In this document: piece after piece, positions 41,640 to 54,900 of the stretch | Layout of the letters: each line of letters starts with the position of its first letter | How positions within the stretch are numbered: the first letter of the stretch is position 1 | Assembly: GCF_965363235.1 (NCBI RefSeq) | Contig: NC_134839.1 | Location: 113,268,517-113,332,516, forward strand | Origin: Mytilus galloprovincialis | Taxonomy: Eukaryota; Mollusca; Bivalvia; Mytilida; Mytilidae | Length of the DNA stretch: 64,000 nucleotides | Reading direction: 5' to 3' | Translations under genes and position numbers: made by a program | The notes under the pieces: generated by a model | What the model was told of the DNA's origin: nothing | Seen by the model: the letters and a program-made list of their open reading frames with translations, nothing else | Databases searched by the model: none

Positions 41640-43701
41640 TGCCCGCGTCACACTGTCCCGATTTTTACGCCGATGGCAACACGATAATGGAAATTTTCAA
41701 AATCGGAACTGATCGTATCCAGATCGGGCTATTCGTAGTGCCATCTTTAACCATCGTAGAACCATCGGCCACTTTTTCTAGACTTCGGGGACAACTTCGG
41801 GAAGAGTTCTAAATTTTTTAACATGTTAAAAAATCCCCGAAGGTGCGTCCGATGTTGAGGGTTCGTATTGAGTTCGTATCACCATCCTCACCATCGTAAT
41901 GTCACCGGGAATGCATCTTTGCACATCGTATTGCATTCGTGTTTCCATCGTTTCCATCGGGCAGTTTTGACATTAAGATGTCTACACGAATGAATCACGA
42001 AGATACCCGAAGGTCTTACGATGGCAACACGACTTCGTGAAGACCTCGTAATCCTGTCGTGTTGCCATCGAATAAAAGTACGAAGGCGACAAGATGGAAC
42101 TACGACGGCAATAAATCCAGCTAAATGTAAGTTAATTTTCGCGCTAAAATACATTTAAAGTGTCATGCGCGATATGCACTGGTCAGTCTAATACGACAGT
42201 TAAGAAATACGTTCACAAAACATGGAGCTCATATCATATGATTCTATGAGAACAAGAAAGGCGACAGCGTTGTTTCTATTAATTCAAATGGAACAAGAAG
42301 AGCAGCTATTACAGGCTCAGGATTTACTTTTACAAGTAAAATATTATTTTTTGTCAATTTTTCATATCAAGTAACATAATGAAAATCATAAACGCGCCTC
42401 GTACACCAACACTGCAGGTACACGTATATAGGGAAACCAACTTTTTCTTCATTATTCTGATTTTTTATGTATCGTCTGAGTTGTTGTCACACGAATGTTT
42501 ACTCCATAACCATTTTGTTTTCTATATGTAATATTTTGCCGCATTTGTTGCTTTCCCCACATCCTTCCTTTTGTCTATATTATTATGATAAAAAAATTAT
42601 TCTCCTGGAAAGAGCTCTTTTTGAATAAAAGGGATCAACGAACCCACCTTTTAAGATAGATCAGTAAACATGGGCATAATTATGGGTGATTATTCAGACT
42701 AGTGCACACATTTTACAGTTCAAATAAAGCAATGCCGAGCGTGGCATCCCCTCGTATGTAACATATTGGGGACAAATATGGACACTATAGTTGTATATGA
42801 CACATGCAGAAAATGGTAAATTGAATATGCATATTTGATACATAAACTATTTTTTTTTAAAATCAACCAAAACATTCAGTAACTGGAAATACATTTAATA
42901 TTGTCTTTAGAACCAGCAGGTAAAAAAATGAGCAACCAATTTCCTGTGTATTATGCTATTTCAAGGAGAAAAAACAAGTCCATCTGCATGACCTTGACCT
43001 TTGGCCTTGAACGTAAAAAATGTCAGATCATTACAAGGAGGAACAATATACCAAATGTGGTTAAAATCTTTTGAAGCATATTAGTTTTAGAGTGTCCACA
43101 AGGGTGATATTGCCTTGTATTACAACTGCCACAGTGACTTTGACCTTTGAACTTTAAAGTCAATAGCGCTTAAGATATTCTTAACGAGTAACACCATACC
43201 AAGTTTTGAGCATTTTGGTTCTAGAGTGTCCATAACAATTTTATCTACACGCAACTTACATGTAGTAGGCGAGGGGATAATAAACTAAGTTTTATAAGAA
43301 TTAGACAAAAAGATCGATTTCCCGCCATGCATGGCAGACTTGTACAGAAACGATATGTTGTCGAAATTCTGTTCGTATCTTTTACACATCGTATGGCCAT
43401 CGCGCCATCATCGTAATCCATCGTGTAGCCATCGTAATCCATCGTATAGCCTTCGTGATCAATCGTGAAGGCTTCGGCTGAGATATGAAGCTTAAATACC
43501 CGTCTTCGGTTAACCTTCGTATGTCCATATTTTGCTATCGTATATAATTTCGGCACCATCGTATAGACTTCGTTATTCATCGTACTTACTTCGGTCACTT
43601 TTTGGTATTTTAACGAGATCGGGACCAACTTCGTACGAACTTACAATTTTCGCATTCGGGTGTCCATCGTATATAAAAATCGGGACAGTGTGACGCGGGC
43701 A
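41640..43701. mobile_element. Nested 2.06-kb TGCCCGCG-ended DNA transposon, non-autonomous
   Basis: The terminal repeats TGCCCGCGTCACACTGTCCC (plus GATTTTTA) match perfectly in reverse at the right end. Both subterminal regions are full of CCATCGTA / CGATGG and ACTTCG motifs: 41700-42075 on the left, 43380-43675 on the right. The interior has no transposase; it includes the mollusc-type repeat with ACCTTGACCTTTGGCC near 42990. The 3-bp duplication leaves several superfamilies possible. Confidence 0.8.
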
Positions 43702-43952
43702 GTAAGAAACTTATATATTTTATAGATCCCATTGAAGTTAAACAAAGTTCCGGTCGTGGAAGGACTATATAGCCTGTCAAGGTCAATAAAAACTTCTATT
43801 TGTTTCAGTCCTACCAAGGCAAGCCAAGCTGTCCACCTCCCTGTAAATAAGCGCGAACTACATGGCTTCTTGTAATAAGGGTGAACTGAAGTATTGATTG
43901 CTCTATATCTACTTTCAAACGGTGGGCACGATGTTCCTACAACCCCTAGGAT

Positions 43953-45757
43953 TTAAAACAGAATCTTCAAAATTTCATCCGCAAAACAAAATAAAAATGT
44001 TAGAAAACACGAACCAATATTAAAACAAAATCAATATATGTTTTAAATTATGTTTTTACAGCTCTTCATCATTTAGTAAGTAATACCTAGTTTATTTGAG
44101 GATTAAAATAACAAAGCCATGTGAAAAAACGGATGTCCAACGTTACATTTATGAAAAACTGTTTTAACTCTTATGTAAAGTGATCCTATTTCTTATTCTC
44201 TGATCTTTTTGATTCTTGGCAGGAACAGCGACATGTGTCGGTTCTTTGTGGCGTTAAAGCCGTTATTTTGCCAAATTTCATTTGACTCGGTGGCTGCATA
44301 TTAAGCTGGAATAAGAAAAATGTCCAACGACGTATTTCGTTAACTCAACGACTGAAAGTGAATTTTATAAGTAGATATAACAGAAAATGAATAAAAAGAG
44401 TAAGACACTAATAATATCTAACAAAAGTACAAATATTTGCCTCATTGTTCGTGAGTTCAAATATTACTGATTCAATAAAATCATCTCTTCACAGTCGTTT
44501 TTCTAACGGTAGCCATTTTGTCCAAGTTGATATTTCATTTTCAAAGCAGTTAACGCGTATTTTTTGTAATTGATCAAAACAAAAGTTAGATACACGAAGA
44601 GTAAAAAATGCCAAGATTCTTTTCTTATTAACTACATATTTGGGTCTTCAAGGAATAAAATGATTCCACGCATTACAAAACGGTAGCCAATTTGTCCAAA
44701 CGTCTGAAAACGTCTAAAATCCGAAAGACGCTAATTTCCGACGTTACATGTGCTAAAGTTTCAATTAAATGTTCATGATAATTAACAACAAATCGTGTTA
44801 TGAAATTTGGAAAAAGAGGTTGATGATTGCTGCCGAAAAAAAGAATAGTGCATGTTGCTATAGACTCCGCCCGGGGACATAGGTTCGACACAGGTTAAAT
44901 TTTGCAATTTTTATTAATCGTTTATAGCTTTAAACGATTTATTCAATAGAATGGGGAAATGGAGAAAAAATCACATGATCTTCGTCCAACTTTTGCAAAG
45001 ACAAATTGGAGACACCAAGACAGTCCTCTAAATGTAAAATGCAAATTGAAATTTATGTTGCGGAAGTACTCTGAAATAGACAATTTAAAGTCGTCACTTC
45101 AGTAAGGTGCAATCACCAAACTGAATAATAAAAGACTTAACACCAGTTCACGGAATGTTTTAATTCGCGATTTGTCCTGCTATTCATGTTATAACTGTCG
45201 TGATGAAAGTAATTCCTGTACTATCGAAGCCGGAACTTTTCGTCAATATAAACTTGTGCATGAAATGGGGGTAATTGAAAGACGAATCCCAAACAGCGAC
45301 GAAAACTGTTTCATCGAATTAATAAAAACCCGGGATTATATTAGCCATTTTCGCGGACGATCCAGGAGTAGATTACTATATTTTAAATGTATATCAGAAG
45401 TTGAACACTATAGATGACTTGGGAAATAATTATGCACCTTGAAAGTTAAACATCCTATGATAAAAGTTTTGTACATCTAAAAAAAAAATTTTTTATTGAA
45501 AACCGTATACATGTACTTCCTCCCATCTTTCCTTCCTACATTACTTGCGACAGTTCTGCATTTTTTGTTGAAATAACTTAAAGGATAAACATTATTAAAT
45601 CGAATCATTTCCACAACTTGAGGTAACTTATGATAAAATGACATCACAAAACGAACAGAACCAGAATCAACCAACATATAAAAAACCGAATAAAACTTGC
45701 AAAAATTAATCGAAGTCAAAAACCCTCTTCGACGCCGCATTTTAAGTGTAACGTGGT
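43953..45757. other. Central region of the long-inverted-repeat element
   Basis: Unpaired middle between the arms. It holds only short ORFs (for example 45172-45417, 81 codons, with Cys-rich start SCYSCYNCRDE) with no recognised transposase motif. GGTAGCCATTTTGTCCAA near 44512 recurs as GGTAGCCAATTTGTCCAA near 44682. Confidence 0.45.
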
Positions 45758-45973
45758 GTTGTAGGAACATCGTGCCCAACGTTTGAAAGTAGAAATAGAG
45801 CAATCAATACTTCAATTCACCCTTATCAAGAAGCCATGTAGTTTGCGCTTATTGATTGGGATGTGGAAAGCTGATTTTGCCTTGGTAGGACTGAATGTCA
45901 GTCCACGTATAGTTCCACATATTATTCTTCCAAAATATTGAAGTTTTTAACGTCCTTGACTGACAAAGAAGCC

Positions 45974-46660
45974 TTTTTTTTTTTTTTTTTTTTTATCTTT
46001 ATTCAATTCTTCAACATATATATACAACAGATATATTACATATTACACAAAAATATCACAAAGCAATGTTTTAAGTATAATCACATATATATAATCAGCA
46101 CAATAATTAGAAATTAAATGTTATGACACCTTCGGTTTCTTGTACCAGAATATTATTTTTTAAAAAGTGTTTCTCAAAAACATTTCTCATACATTTTGCA
46201 TCACACAAATATTCATACAGGTAAGTTATATAATGTTTTACAGTGTATTTAAATAGTCTAATAAGATCAACATTACTGTTTAAATTTTTAAGTAAATTCC
46301 TTCTTCTGAAGATACAATATCTCGCTACAGATAACATGAAATTGACAAAACTTACATTTACGCCTTTGATAGATCCAAATAAACCAAACATAAATACCTC
46401 TTCATACACTAAATTATCAATTTTGTCAGAATCAACATTATCAAATAAAACTGACAACTTCTGTTGCATAAACAGATGAAATTCTACTAATTCAGAACAT
46501 AATAGAAATAAATGAGTGATATTTTCTACTTCCTTTTCACATACATCACATACATTGTAATGTATAAGTTTCATAGTCATAAGTTTAGAATTTGTGAAAT
46601 ACAATAATGTGCTATTTTGAAATCTAGATCCATTAAAATAGATGGTTTCCAATAGAGAGT
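45974..46660 (-). mobile_element. 5'-truncated LINE insertion with poly(A) tail
   Basis: The plus strand begins with a run of about 20 T, the poly(A) tail of a minus-strand insertion. AAGCC(TTT) flanks both sides (45969 and 46661), the target duplication. The opposite arm of the host element lacks this segment, proving that it is an insertion. Confidence 0.85.
46107..46652 (-). CDS. LINE ORF2 C-terminal fragment with zf-RVT motif (181 aa)
   Basis: Open frame inside the truncated LINE. It contains CDVCEKEVENITHLFLLC, the zinc-binding 'C..C...E...H.F..C' motif at the C-terminal end of many L1-type and related reverse-transcriptase proteins. After it comes a helical tail ending at 46107. The endonuclease and RT domains are missing because of 5' truncation, so the first Met is not a true start. 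The intact frame indicates a young insertion; the fragment has no enzyme activity of its own. Confidence 0.7.
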   Translation of the reverse strand: METIYFNGSRFQNSTLLYFTNSKLMTMKLIHYNVCDVCEKEVENITHLFLLCSELVEFHLFMQQKLSVLFDNVDSDKIDNLVYEEVFMFGLFGSIKGVNVSFVNFMLSVARYCIFRRRNLLKNLNSNVDLIRLFKYTVKHYITYLYEYLCDAKCMRNVFEKHFLKNNILVQETEGVITFNF

Positions 46661-47129
46661 AAGCCTTTCACAATACGTCGGTAGCTGAATGAACTTTATT
46701 AGGTTCTATAAAATATATAAGTTTCTCACAGAAGGAAACCAAAGAAGGTAACCAAAGATTTTGCGACGATGCAAATATTAAATTTTACAATATAAATAAA
46801 TATCTTTAACCAATGGATTCAAATAGCAAAAGCTATACAATTAACAAATATATACTTATTAAGCTTCATGTAAATTATTTAACAATGAAATACATTAAAT
46901 ATAATCAAATTTGGAGTTTTACCAAGGGAGCTAATAATTTATAAATAACACTGTCTGCCACACAGCATTTCGGGGACTCTCCCTCTGGTATCTTTCGTTC
47001 CTCTTTTATAGCTGACTATGCGGGGGCTTTTTCTAATTATTGAGGGCATTATGATGACCTATAGTTGTTAATTTCTGTGTCATTTAGTCTCTTGGCAATC
47101 ATAATACATATTCTTTTATATATATGGCG

Positions 47130-47297
47130 ATGTCGTTATTACGACATAGTGATGTCGTTATTACGACATGTTATGTCGAAATTACGACATAGCGATGTCG
47201 TTATAACGACATGTCATGTCGAAATAACGACATCGCGATGTCGTAATAACGACATGTTATGTCGAAATTACGACATGCTATGTCGTAATTACGACAT
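47130..47297. repeat. Array of eight 18-bp palindromes, right end
   Basis: Starts at 47130, 47152, 47173, 47195, 47216, 47238, 47259 and 47280, with spacing 21-22 bp. Same family as 41046-41236 in mirrored position. Confidence 0.92.
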
Positions 47298-47336
47298 AAA
47301 ATATTTTTTTTTGAATGGCCCTTATCGGCTTCCGTA

Positions 47337-47342
47337 TTAGAT
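47337..47342. other. Target-site duplication TTAGAT, right copy
   Basis: Directly follows ...GGCTTCCGTA. Confidence 0.8.
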
Positions 47343-48235
47343 TGTATGGATTTTAAAATATATAATTCCTGCCACCTCTTGAATTGACAGTGCCACAATA
47401 ACGTTGAAGCCCGGCTTTGATTGCGGACAAAAAAATGATGTTAATTATTTAAAAAGAGATTCCGTGGAACTATTCGAAGACCCAGCATAAACCGTTGTTT
47501 GTAAGGACACTTATGTAGTAAAAGTATCCAATACAATGATGGAAGATCCAGTTTTTTTTTTTTATCTTTGGTTGAAATTCCATAAGTACATAGAACAGGC
47601 CAATGATTAGCCAGTATTTCTTCTTTGATAAGCGGTGTGGGGTAATGTAGAGTTTCCAAGTGAATTGTCGATACCTTATTCATTTGTCATGCAGTTTATG
47701 TAATGTGGTCCGAGAACACAATTAATTCGTAGTGCAGTTCTTTGAGAACATAAATGAAAATTAAAAATATCCCACGGGCGCTTTCTCAATGAAATTTTCG
47801 AAGTGTGTTGTACTACTTTTTGGAAAAATTATATCAAAATTATAGAAAACTTCATCGGCTCTAACTCAAAATATGGACAATTTTATGTTTAGGGCGTCTT
47901 GAAATCTTTTGACAGCTTCCGAAGTGCTAATTTTTAACCTTTTTCAGCTGGACCAAATTACTACTTTCCTTTAAAATTCTGGACCCAAATTTTTTTACAG
48001 TGTAATTTCACACCGTTCTTGCAATTTGAGGCATCAAACATGGAGAAATAAATTTGGAAGGGGTATAAAAATTAATGGCAAGTAACCCACTGTAAACACT
48101 AGGGACTATATTCGTGAAAATCAAGGGACGACAATTGTGGTCTCGGACCATGTGATAGTTATTGAGGCAGGACATGGGTTTTGAAACATTTTGGTCTTTA
48201 AAGCATGTATAAAGATAGGTATAGGAAGATGTGGT
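47343..48235. other. Intergenic with decayed repeats
   Basis: 47770-48010 (GACAGCTTCCGAAGTGC ... TCTGGACCCAAATTTTTTTA) resembles mussel repeat DNA. No gene recognised. Confidence 0.4.
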
Positions 48236-48239
48236 ATGA

Positions 48240-48710
48240 GTGCCAACGAGACAACTCTTCATACAAATAACAATTTATGAAACCATTCACTTTCTTAAAT
48301 CTGATTTGAAACAACAACCTCACAGAGTTACCCAATTCAAAAAGATAATTTTTCGTCTTCTTTCTCGACTTTTACCCATTACCTGGCTTAATCCTCGACT
48401 AATTCCATCAATATTTTATGACTTCTGATAACACATTTTGCAGAGAAGTTTTGACAATGTGAAGGTCACCGGTAATAACATGACCAGCCAGAATACATGT
48501 GAATGGGGAACTAGCACAGGTGCAATCTCGAGGTTTAAACTTCAAGCCGTCGTCAATTTTGAGAACCTGCAACTCTGTATTTGTAATTAAAAAAATAAGT
48601 AGCAATTGACTTTGTATATGTTTTAGAAATAATAGGTACTGACGGATCTTTGAAAAAGAAGGTATTTTCGAATGAGCTGATTTATGATGAAGATTGTTGC
48701 CCAAGTTGAT
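48240..48710 (-). pseudogene. N-terminal part of RT retroelement protein, decayed
   Basis: The minus frame 48704-48408 contains FKPRDCTCASSPFTCILAGH and VITGDLHIVK. The pattern 'C.C..SPF.....GHVITGDL.IV' is the N-terminal block of the same mollusc RT protein family whose catalytic and C-terminal blocks lie at 36250 and 59815. A stop follows, and the rest is unreadable. Confidence 0.55.
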
Positions 48711-49975
48711 AGCATCGAGTACTTTGTTGGCATACTTTGTTGGCAGAGAAAGTTTAAGAAATAAAATGTTTCATCTTTTCCAGTGTGTACTGTTTTGAAA
48801 CGTTCGTGGTTTGCAATATCTGAAATGATAGTTGTGAGTTTTTATTGGTTCAAGTGGGGATTAGTAACAGTGGTTGGTTGCAAATATAAGTTGTACAGAA
48901 GATAAGTTTTGAAACGGTAATGAACAACACTGTGTGCGAATGGGATGAATGCATAACGAATTCTGGCAGGTCAATAATAGAGACATCATGGAGAGTAGGT
49001 GATTTATAATGATGATGACCATGGCTTTATCTACGTCGAGAGTAGAGTTGAAAACGGTCATCACATTCACCGAGATACAGGAAGAACAATAAAGAATATA
49101 TATACAATCAATGCTGTCAATTCAACCATATGGTGTTGCAGTTTCGTATTGTCAAACACGATAGTCTTTTCTTTTTTCGACGAAGAGTTGTTGCAAGACG
49201 AAAATTGTCAGTCATGTGGTATATTTTGTCGATGATGCAAACTTGCATAGAAAAGATGAAATTATCTGTATCTTACTTTTATACTCCTAATTATAGATAT
49301 ACGAAGATGTGGTATGAGTGCCAATGAAACAGTTCTCCATCTATCTCTTATTAGGCATGTACATATGCATTATGAAATATGTATAATTGTGTGTGTCCTA
49401 TACGAATGCAATTTGGTTTGTTTCGAAATAAAGAAACATATCAACAAATTGAGAAAAAAACACTTACATTTTCCCGATCTGTACAAATTGATCCTTTGTG
49501 ATAAATAATCATCAATGTTCTATAATTGGCAGATATAAAACTATTCAAAAAATAGTAACGAGATATCATGTGTGTACAATATTCTAATTAACAGTCCTCA
49601 GTTTGTGTTAAATCCTATACGATCAGATACTGGGTTTCAAGTTTTGTGCAATTTATGTTTAAACAATTATTCTTTTGACCATGATTTAGTCCAGACAATT
49701 AAAATGAAATTTTAGCATTGAAGAGTTAAATTTGATCCAAAATAAAACCTTAAATTTGAGTTTTTGAACTGTAAGCATAACTTTATTCATTTTTTATTTT
49801 ATTCAAAATCAAGTTTGTTGTTAGAATGTTAAATATTGTTGTGACAAATACAGCAAAATATGCAAAATAACAAGATAATCTTTTGATTTTGTTGGATATA
49901 CTGCTTATATCATGCTTTATTCTTAAGAAAGTTGAATTCCTGAAAGACGTTTTATATTATTTTAACGCTATGATT
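48711..49975. other. Intergenic
   Basis: Includes a fragment of the common repeat near 49305-49340 (AAGATGTGGTATGAGTGCCA). No gene recognised. Confidence 0.4.
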
Positions 49976-49979
49976 TTCT

Positions 49980-50250
49980 TAAACCACATCGGGTTAAAGG
50001 CCTCAAGGGTATATGTAATGAATACAGGCAACAACGAAATCACCGAACAGGAATATTTAAATGGAAAGTGTCTTATCAATGGCAAAATTAAAACCTCGAA
50101 AACATCAAACGAATGGATAACAACTGTCATATTCCTTGCTTGGTACAGTCATTTCATTATGTAGACAATGGTTGATTCAAACCGCTCACTTTTAAGACAA
50201 TCCATGAAAGTCGCATATAATACCATTATATTGATAACGATGTGTGAACA
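49980..50250 (-). repeat. Retroelement 3' tail family, reverse copy
   Basis: AAACATCAAACGAATGGATA, AACTGTCATATTCCTTGCTT and ACCATTATATTGATAACGAT have close relatives at 54410-54610. Confidence 0.7.
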
Positions 50251-51685
50251 AAATAATCAGATATAAGCGGTAATAATGTTAAAGTATTTTATTCAACATC
50301 TTTTATTGATGCGGTAGAGCATATTTCAATTGATATTAAAAAGTACATTTACTTCCTCTCTAAAACGAGAAATTTAATGTCTGCAGTTCTGGACTAAATA
50401 AGAGGGAAAGAGTAAGAAACAAATTCCATAGATAGAAAAAAGAATAATTTTATAAGCATCTTAACTATGACATTTATGTAATAAAAACATCATACTAAAT
50501 AGTCTGTAATAGTAATAGGAAAGTAAATCTGTCACATGAAATAAACAACTCCTTGTGTGAAATATAATAAAAACATCCATTATTACTAAGTATTGATCTG
50601 CCAATGACTTTCTCTATTGTTTTATTTAGTGGAATATTCACCTTTAGATATTGTATATATATAACCAAAACTAATGAAAAACAAATTCATAATCTCAGTC
50701 GGAAAAGAGTAGATGAAAAATCGAATTTATTTGGACTTTTATTTCTTGTAAGGAATACAAAACATCTGGTTGTGTAAGTTTCTAATAACTGCTATTTCTA
50801 AAATAATGTCATTTATACGGTTTAGATATTCAGTTTTCAATAGAATGTTTCGTAGTCAATATTGCCTAGTTATGCGTAATACCTTTTTAGAAATAGATAC
50901 AATGCGTTATAGAAATAAAACTTATTTCTTTACTTTATTTTTCTTTCAATTACAGAGAGGAAATCAGAAAATTGTTTTCAATTTATCTCTGAAATCTTTT
51001 TTTACAGTGCTAATAGTTGCTTTTGAAAATATACAATTATTATTTTGTAAAACCTTGCATATTTGTTTTTTGGTTTATTCAACAATATATGTTTTTAACA
51101 ATTTTCTTCACTAGTCCAGCATTCTAGTGAAGGGTCGCTTTATTTTAAAAAGAAATCCAGGGTTACTCTCTGGTTATCAATAGTGCATTACAATTTATCT
51201 TAATTAAATCATTTCATTTTTGATCGTGAATAAAAAGTATTACAGTAATATACGAAAATTTCAATGTATAGACACTACACTACTATATTTTGTTTCAATA
51301 TAATTTAATTTCAATTTAGGACGCCGTTATTATTTTTCTGATTTAATATAATTTTCTATTTGATTTTTTTAATTTTTTGGTATTTATGATTTTGTTTTAA
51401 AGATACCAAATCTACAAAGATTGCAGGTTTTTGTTTTAAAGATATTAAATCTACAAAGATTACAGTTTTTAGTCAAAAATTGTAATTTATTATTACTGGA
51501 GAAGGGGCTGCTCAGCCTTTTAGTCTCATCTTAAATGAATAGTAAGAATAAAATCTAAGGAGCATCTTATACATATCTTGATTTTACCTATGGTTGTCTT
51601 TCGGTTTAGGTTTGGTATTTTGCGTACAGACTGTCGGTTATGTTCTGACAGTCTTTGTTCCATGTTTATTAAACATTTGACTTAA
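50251..51685. other. AT-rich intergenic region upstream of the four-exon gene
   Basis: Contains a tandem duplication near 51390-51470 (TTTTGTTTTAAAGATACCAA / ATATTAA variants). It must hold the 5' exon and promoter of the gene at 51941, if close, but I cannot place them. Confidence 0.35.
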
Positions 51686-51689
51686 TTTC

Positions 51690-51865
51690 CCCTAGTTTTT
51701 GGTGGGGTTCGTGTTGCTTATTCTGTAGTTTTCTATGTTGTGTCATGTGTCCTATTGTTTGTCTGTTTGTCTTTTTTCATTTTTAGCCATGGCGTTGCCA
51801 GTTAATTTTCGATTTATGAGTTTGACTCTCCCTCTGGTATCGTACGTCCCTCTTTTACACAGCTA
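51690..51865 (+). repeat. 3' end of RT retroelement, truncated
   Basis: CCCCTAGTTTTTGGTGGGGT, TTTCTATGTTGTGTCATGTG, TTTAGCCATGGCGTTGCCAG and CTCCCTCTGGTATC match the ends at 9015, 37510 and 60085. Confidence 0.8.
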
Positions 51866-51940
51866 GCTATCAACTTGAAACAAAGAATTATAATTCAATC
51901 AGTATTATGGTTATAATTATCCATATTTTTCTGTTTCAGC

Positions 51941-54900
51941 ATGGATTGTAAACTACGTTTTTTATTGCTGATGTTAATAGTACCGATATTTTGTTGTAAG
52001 TACACTTTGAATTTGATCAACAATAATATGACAACACTAATAAGTTAACATCTAAACACAAAATTGAACCAGCTATTGCTTTGTTTAATAACATGTGTTT
52101 CTTTTCTTTTCTCATCTCATCTTATTAAATTGGTCTCTTGTGAAGAGTTTGGAACTTTTGGATTATAGCTCTTCATCTTTTATATAAGCTTTGGATTTTA
52201 CATATTTTGGCCACGAGCATCACTGAAGAGACATGTATTGTCGAAATGCGCATCTGGTGCAGAAAAATTGGTACCGTTAATGTTATTACTACCACTGGGT
52301 CGATGCTTCTGCTGGTGGACTGTTAGTCCCCGAGGGTATCACCAGCCCAGTAGCCAGTACTCTGGTACTGGCATGAAAATACGGATATTTTGTGTTATTA
52401 AATTTGCTGTTACAAAATATTAAAAATTATTATAAATTAAGGAATGTACCTCCCTCATGCAAAGCTCTGATTCCTTTCACGGATTTGGCTATACTTTTTG
52501 GAACTTTTGGATTATAGCTCTTCATCTTTTATATGAGCTTTGGATTTTACATATTTTGGCCACGAGCATCACTGAAGAGACATGTATTGTCGAAATGCGC
52601 ATCTGGTGCAGAAAAATTGATACCGTTAATGTTATTGTCTCATTGACAATCATACCACATCTTCTTTTTTATATTCACGGCGAATAAAATTCCAATGATA
52701 AGTGGTATACAGTTATGTGATATGGAGGAATATATGACGAGATAAAGCGACTGCTATTCCGACATATTTGTTCATGTCGATGACACACATGTATTATGTA
52801 GGAATCTCCCGAATGTAGATGGCTCTATAGTAAATACAGGGGGTATCTCGGGAATGTTGTATTCAAACTTTACTTCGTTGTCAATATTTTAATAGTAATT
52901 CATTTTTTTAAAAACATATGACAGAAAAGTAAAAATAAAATAATCGCACAAAAAATTACGTTAAACTGACGGAAGAAACTACTAGTTCGTCCATATAACC
53001 CTTTTCTTTGTGTGTAGAGCTTCCCTCCAGATTGGGTTAGCAAAGAGTCAATATTGATTAAGAAAATCTATTATGTACTTAAAGCGTGTGATGCAACTAG
53101 GCCAATACAAAAAATACAAAATACAAAATTCATAAAGAATGCACAGCCTAGCCATAGGATATGTCAAGCAGGAAATGCACAAGACCACCATTACTCCTTT
53201 TTTCAATTTCTTGAACTTCTTAAATTGTATTTTGCATGTGGTTTGTGCTATAAATAGAAAACGTCATCTTGGTTTTTTTTATTGTTTAAAGGCAATACCG
53301 GAGATTTGAAATGTAAAGAGAGAGAAATGCTTGTGATATTAGAGCTATACAAACATTACAGAGAACTTCAGTTTTATCAAAATATATTGCCACGTAAGGC
53401 AAGGGATGAGTTAGTAAATTCAACCAGATTTGGCGATGTTTCAACGATTGAAAATGTAAACGATTTAATACTGGATACTCCAACAGAAACAACCATTAAA
53501 AGCAGAAAACATTCCGAAAATATACAACTAGATAAAACAATAAAGGAACTGGAATCCATCATAAAGGAAATTAGGAATATTCTTCTACTAATTTTATTAT
53601 CGCCAGGACAGATAGGCGCCAACCAGCTAAAGTAAGTTTCTGTTTTAGTGAGAAGCCCAACAAATAATAACTGACTATAGATACATGTATTGCACGGTTA
53701 TATATACTGGAATATTTTGGAGTGACATTATTGGAAAGAACGCTATGTCAAGGACCTACATTTATTTAAATGCCTTCGTTCATGTACATTGGGAGAATTT
53801 CAAACGCCATATATCAATATTTTCGGATTAAATCATCAACGAGTTGTAAGTGTCACTGTCAAGGTTAGATATGAAAATATGAAGAAAATACAAAATTAAA
53901 ACATTAAAAAAGTGCAGTACAAAATATATAAGATTTCACATGCTTTAACTAATAATCGCAGTAATTTATGTAGTAAATGCAGAATGTAAAAGCTTTATAA
54001 TTCAATAAGGGCGGATTTATCAGGGGTATCACCTGCCCAGTAGTCAGCACTTCGGTGTTGACATGAATATCAATTATATGGTCATTGTTATAAATTTCCT
54101 GTTTACAAAACTTTGAATTTTTCGAAATACTAAGGATTTTCTTATCCCAGGAGTATATTACCTTAGCCGTATTTGGCACAACTTTTTGGAATTTTTGGGT
54201 CCTCAATGCTCTTCAACTTTGTACTTGTTTGGCTTTTTAAATGTTTTGATATGAGCGTCACTTATGAGTCTTAAATAGACGAAACGCGCGTCTGGCGTAT
54301 TAAATTATAATCCTGGTACCTTTGATAACTATTTATCAGGTTGACTAAAAGAATATTTGTGCAGATATTTGTGATCTGGAGAGTCAATGGGAGGACAATC
54401 TTTTATCGGTGTTATCATAATAAAATGGAAATATCAAAAGCTCAAACACATCAAACGAATGGAAACTAACTGTCATATTCCCAATTTGGTACAGATATTT
54501 ATTAATGTAGAAAATTGCGGATTGAACCTGGTTTAATAGATAGCTCAACCTCTCACTTGTATGACAGACACATACAATACCATTATATTGAAATATGTCT
54601 CCTCAACTCATGTTGGTCATTTACGATCCTAGTTTTCATGCAAAGTTGCATTTCATAAATATGAATCAAATTTTGTAAATGTTTCTAATAATCAAAACTA
54701 GGCAAAATTATATTTTCGATACATTTTCCTGCAAACCTTATTTTATCAACGGTGTTGATGGCTATCAAACGTCTTACGAAATTCTAGGTTTTAATTTTGT
54801 TTTAGAAATGAATTTAAAGGATATATTTCTTTAAGTGAAATATTGTTAATATATTCCGTTCAAATTACAATTGAGATAGGAAGATTCAATAAACTCTGAA

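Larger units (their letters stand above)
41008..47336. mobile_element. 6.3-kb long-inverted-repeat transposon with palindrome arrays, non-autonomous
   Basis: Starts TACGGAAGCCGATAAGGGCC and ends with its reverse complement, flanked by TTAGAT on both sides. The inverted arms pair for about 880 bp each once two later insertions (41640-43701 and 45974-46660) are set aside. Landmarks pair across the centre: GAAATGCTGTGTGGCAGACA, TTTGCATCGTCGCAAAATCT and CTACATGGCTTCTTG. The central ~1.8 kb shows no transposase. A 6-bp duplication and TA-starting ends might fit IS3EU-like or other families, but I cannot assign it. Confidence 0.85.

Noticed and set aside
43245..43628. 127-codon minus-strand ORF in the nested TGCCCGCG element
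   Set aside because: It runs through the CCATCGT repeats (YTMDYDGYTMDYDG pattern), so it is a by-product of the subterminal array.
45172..45417. 81-codon ORF with a Cys-rich start in the centre of the 6.3-kb element
   Set aside because: No transposase or zinc-finger spacing that I can recognise; too short to carry the element.
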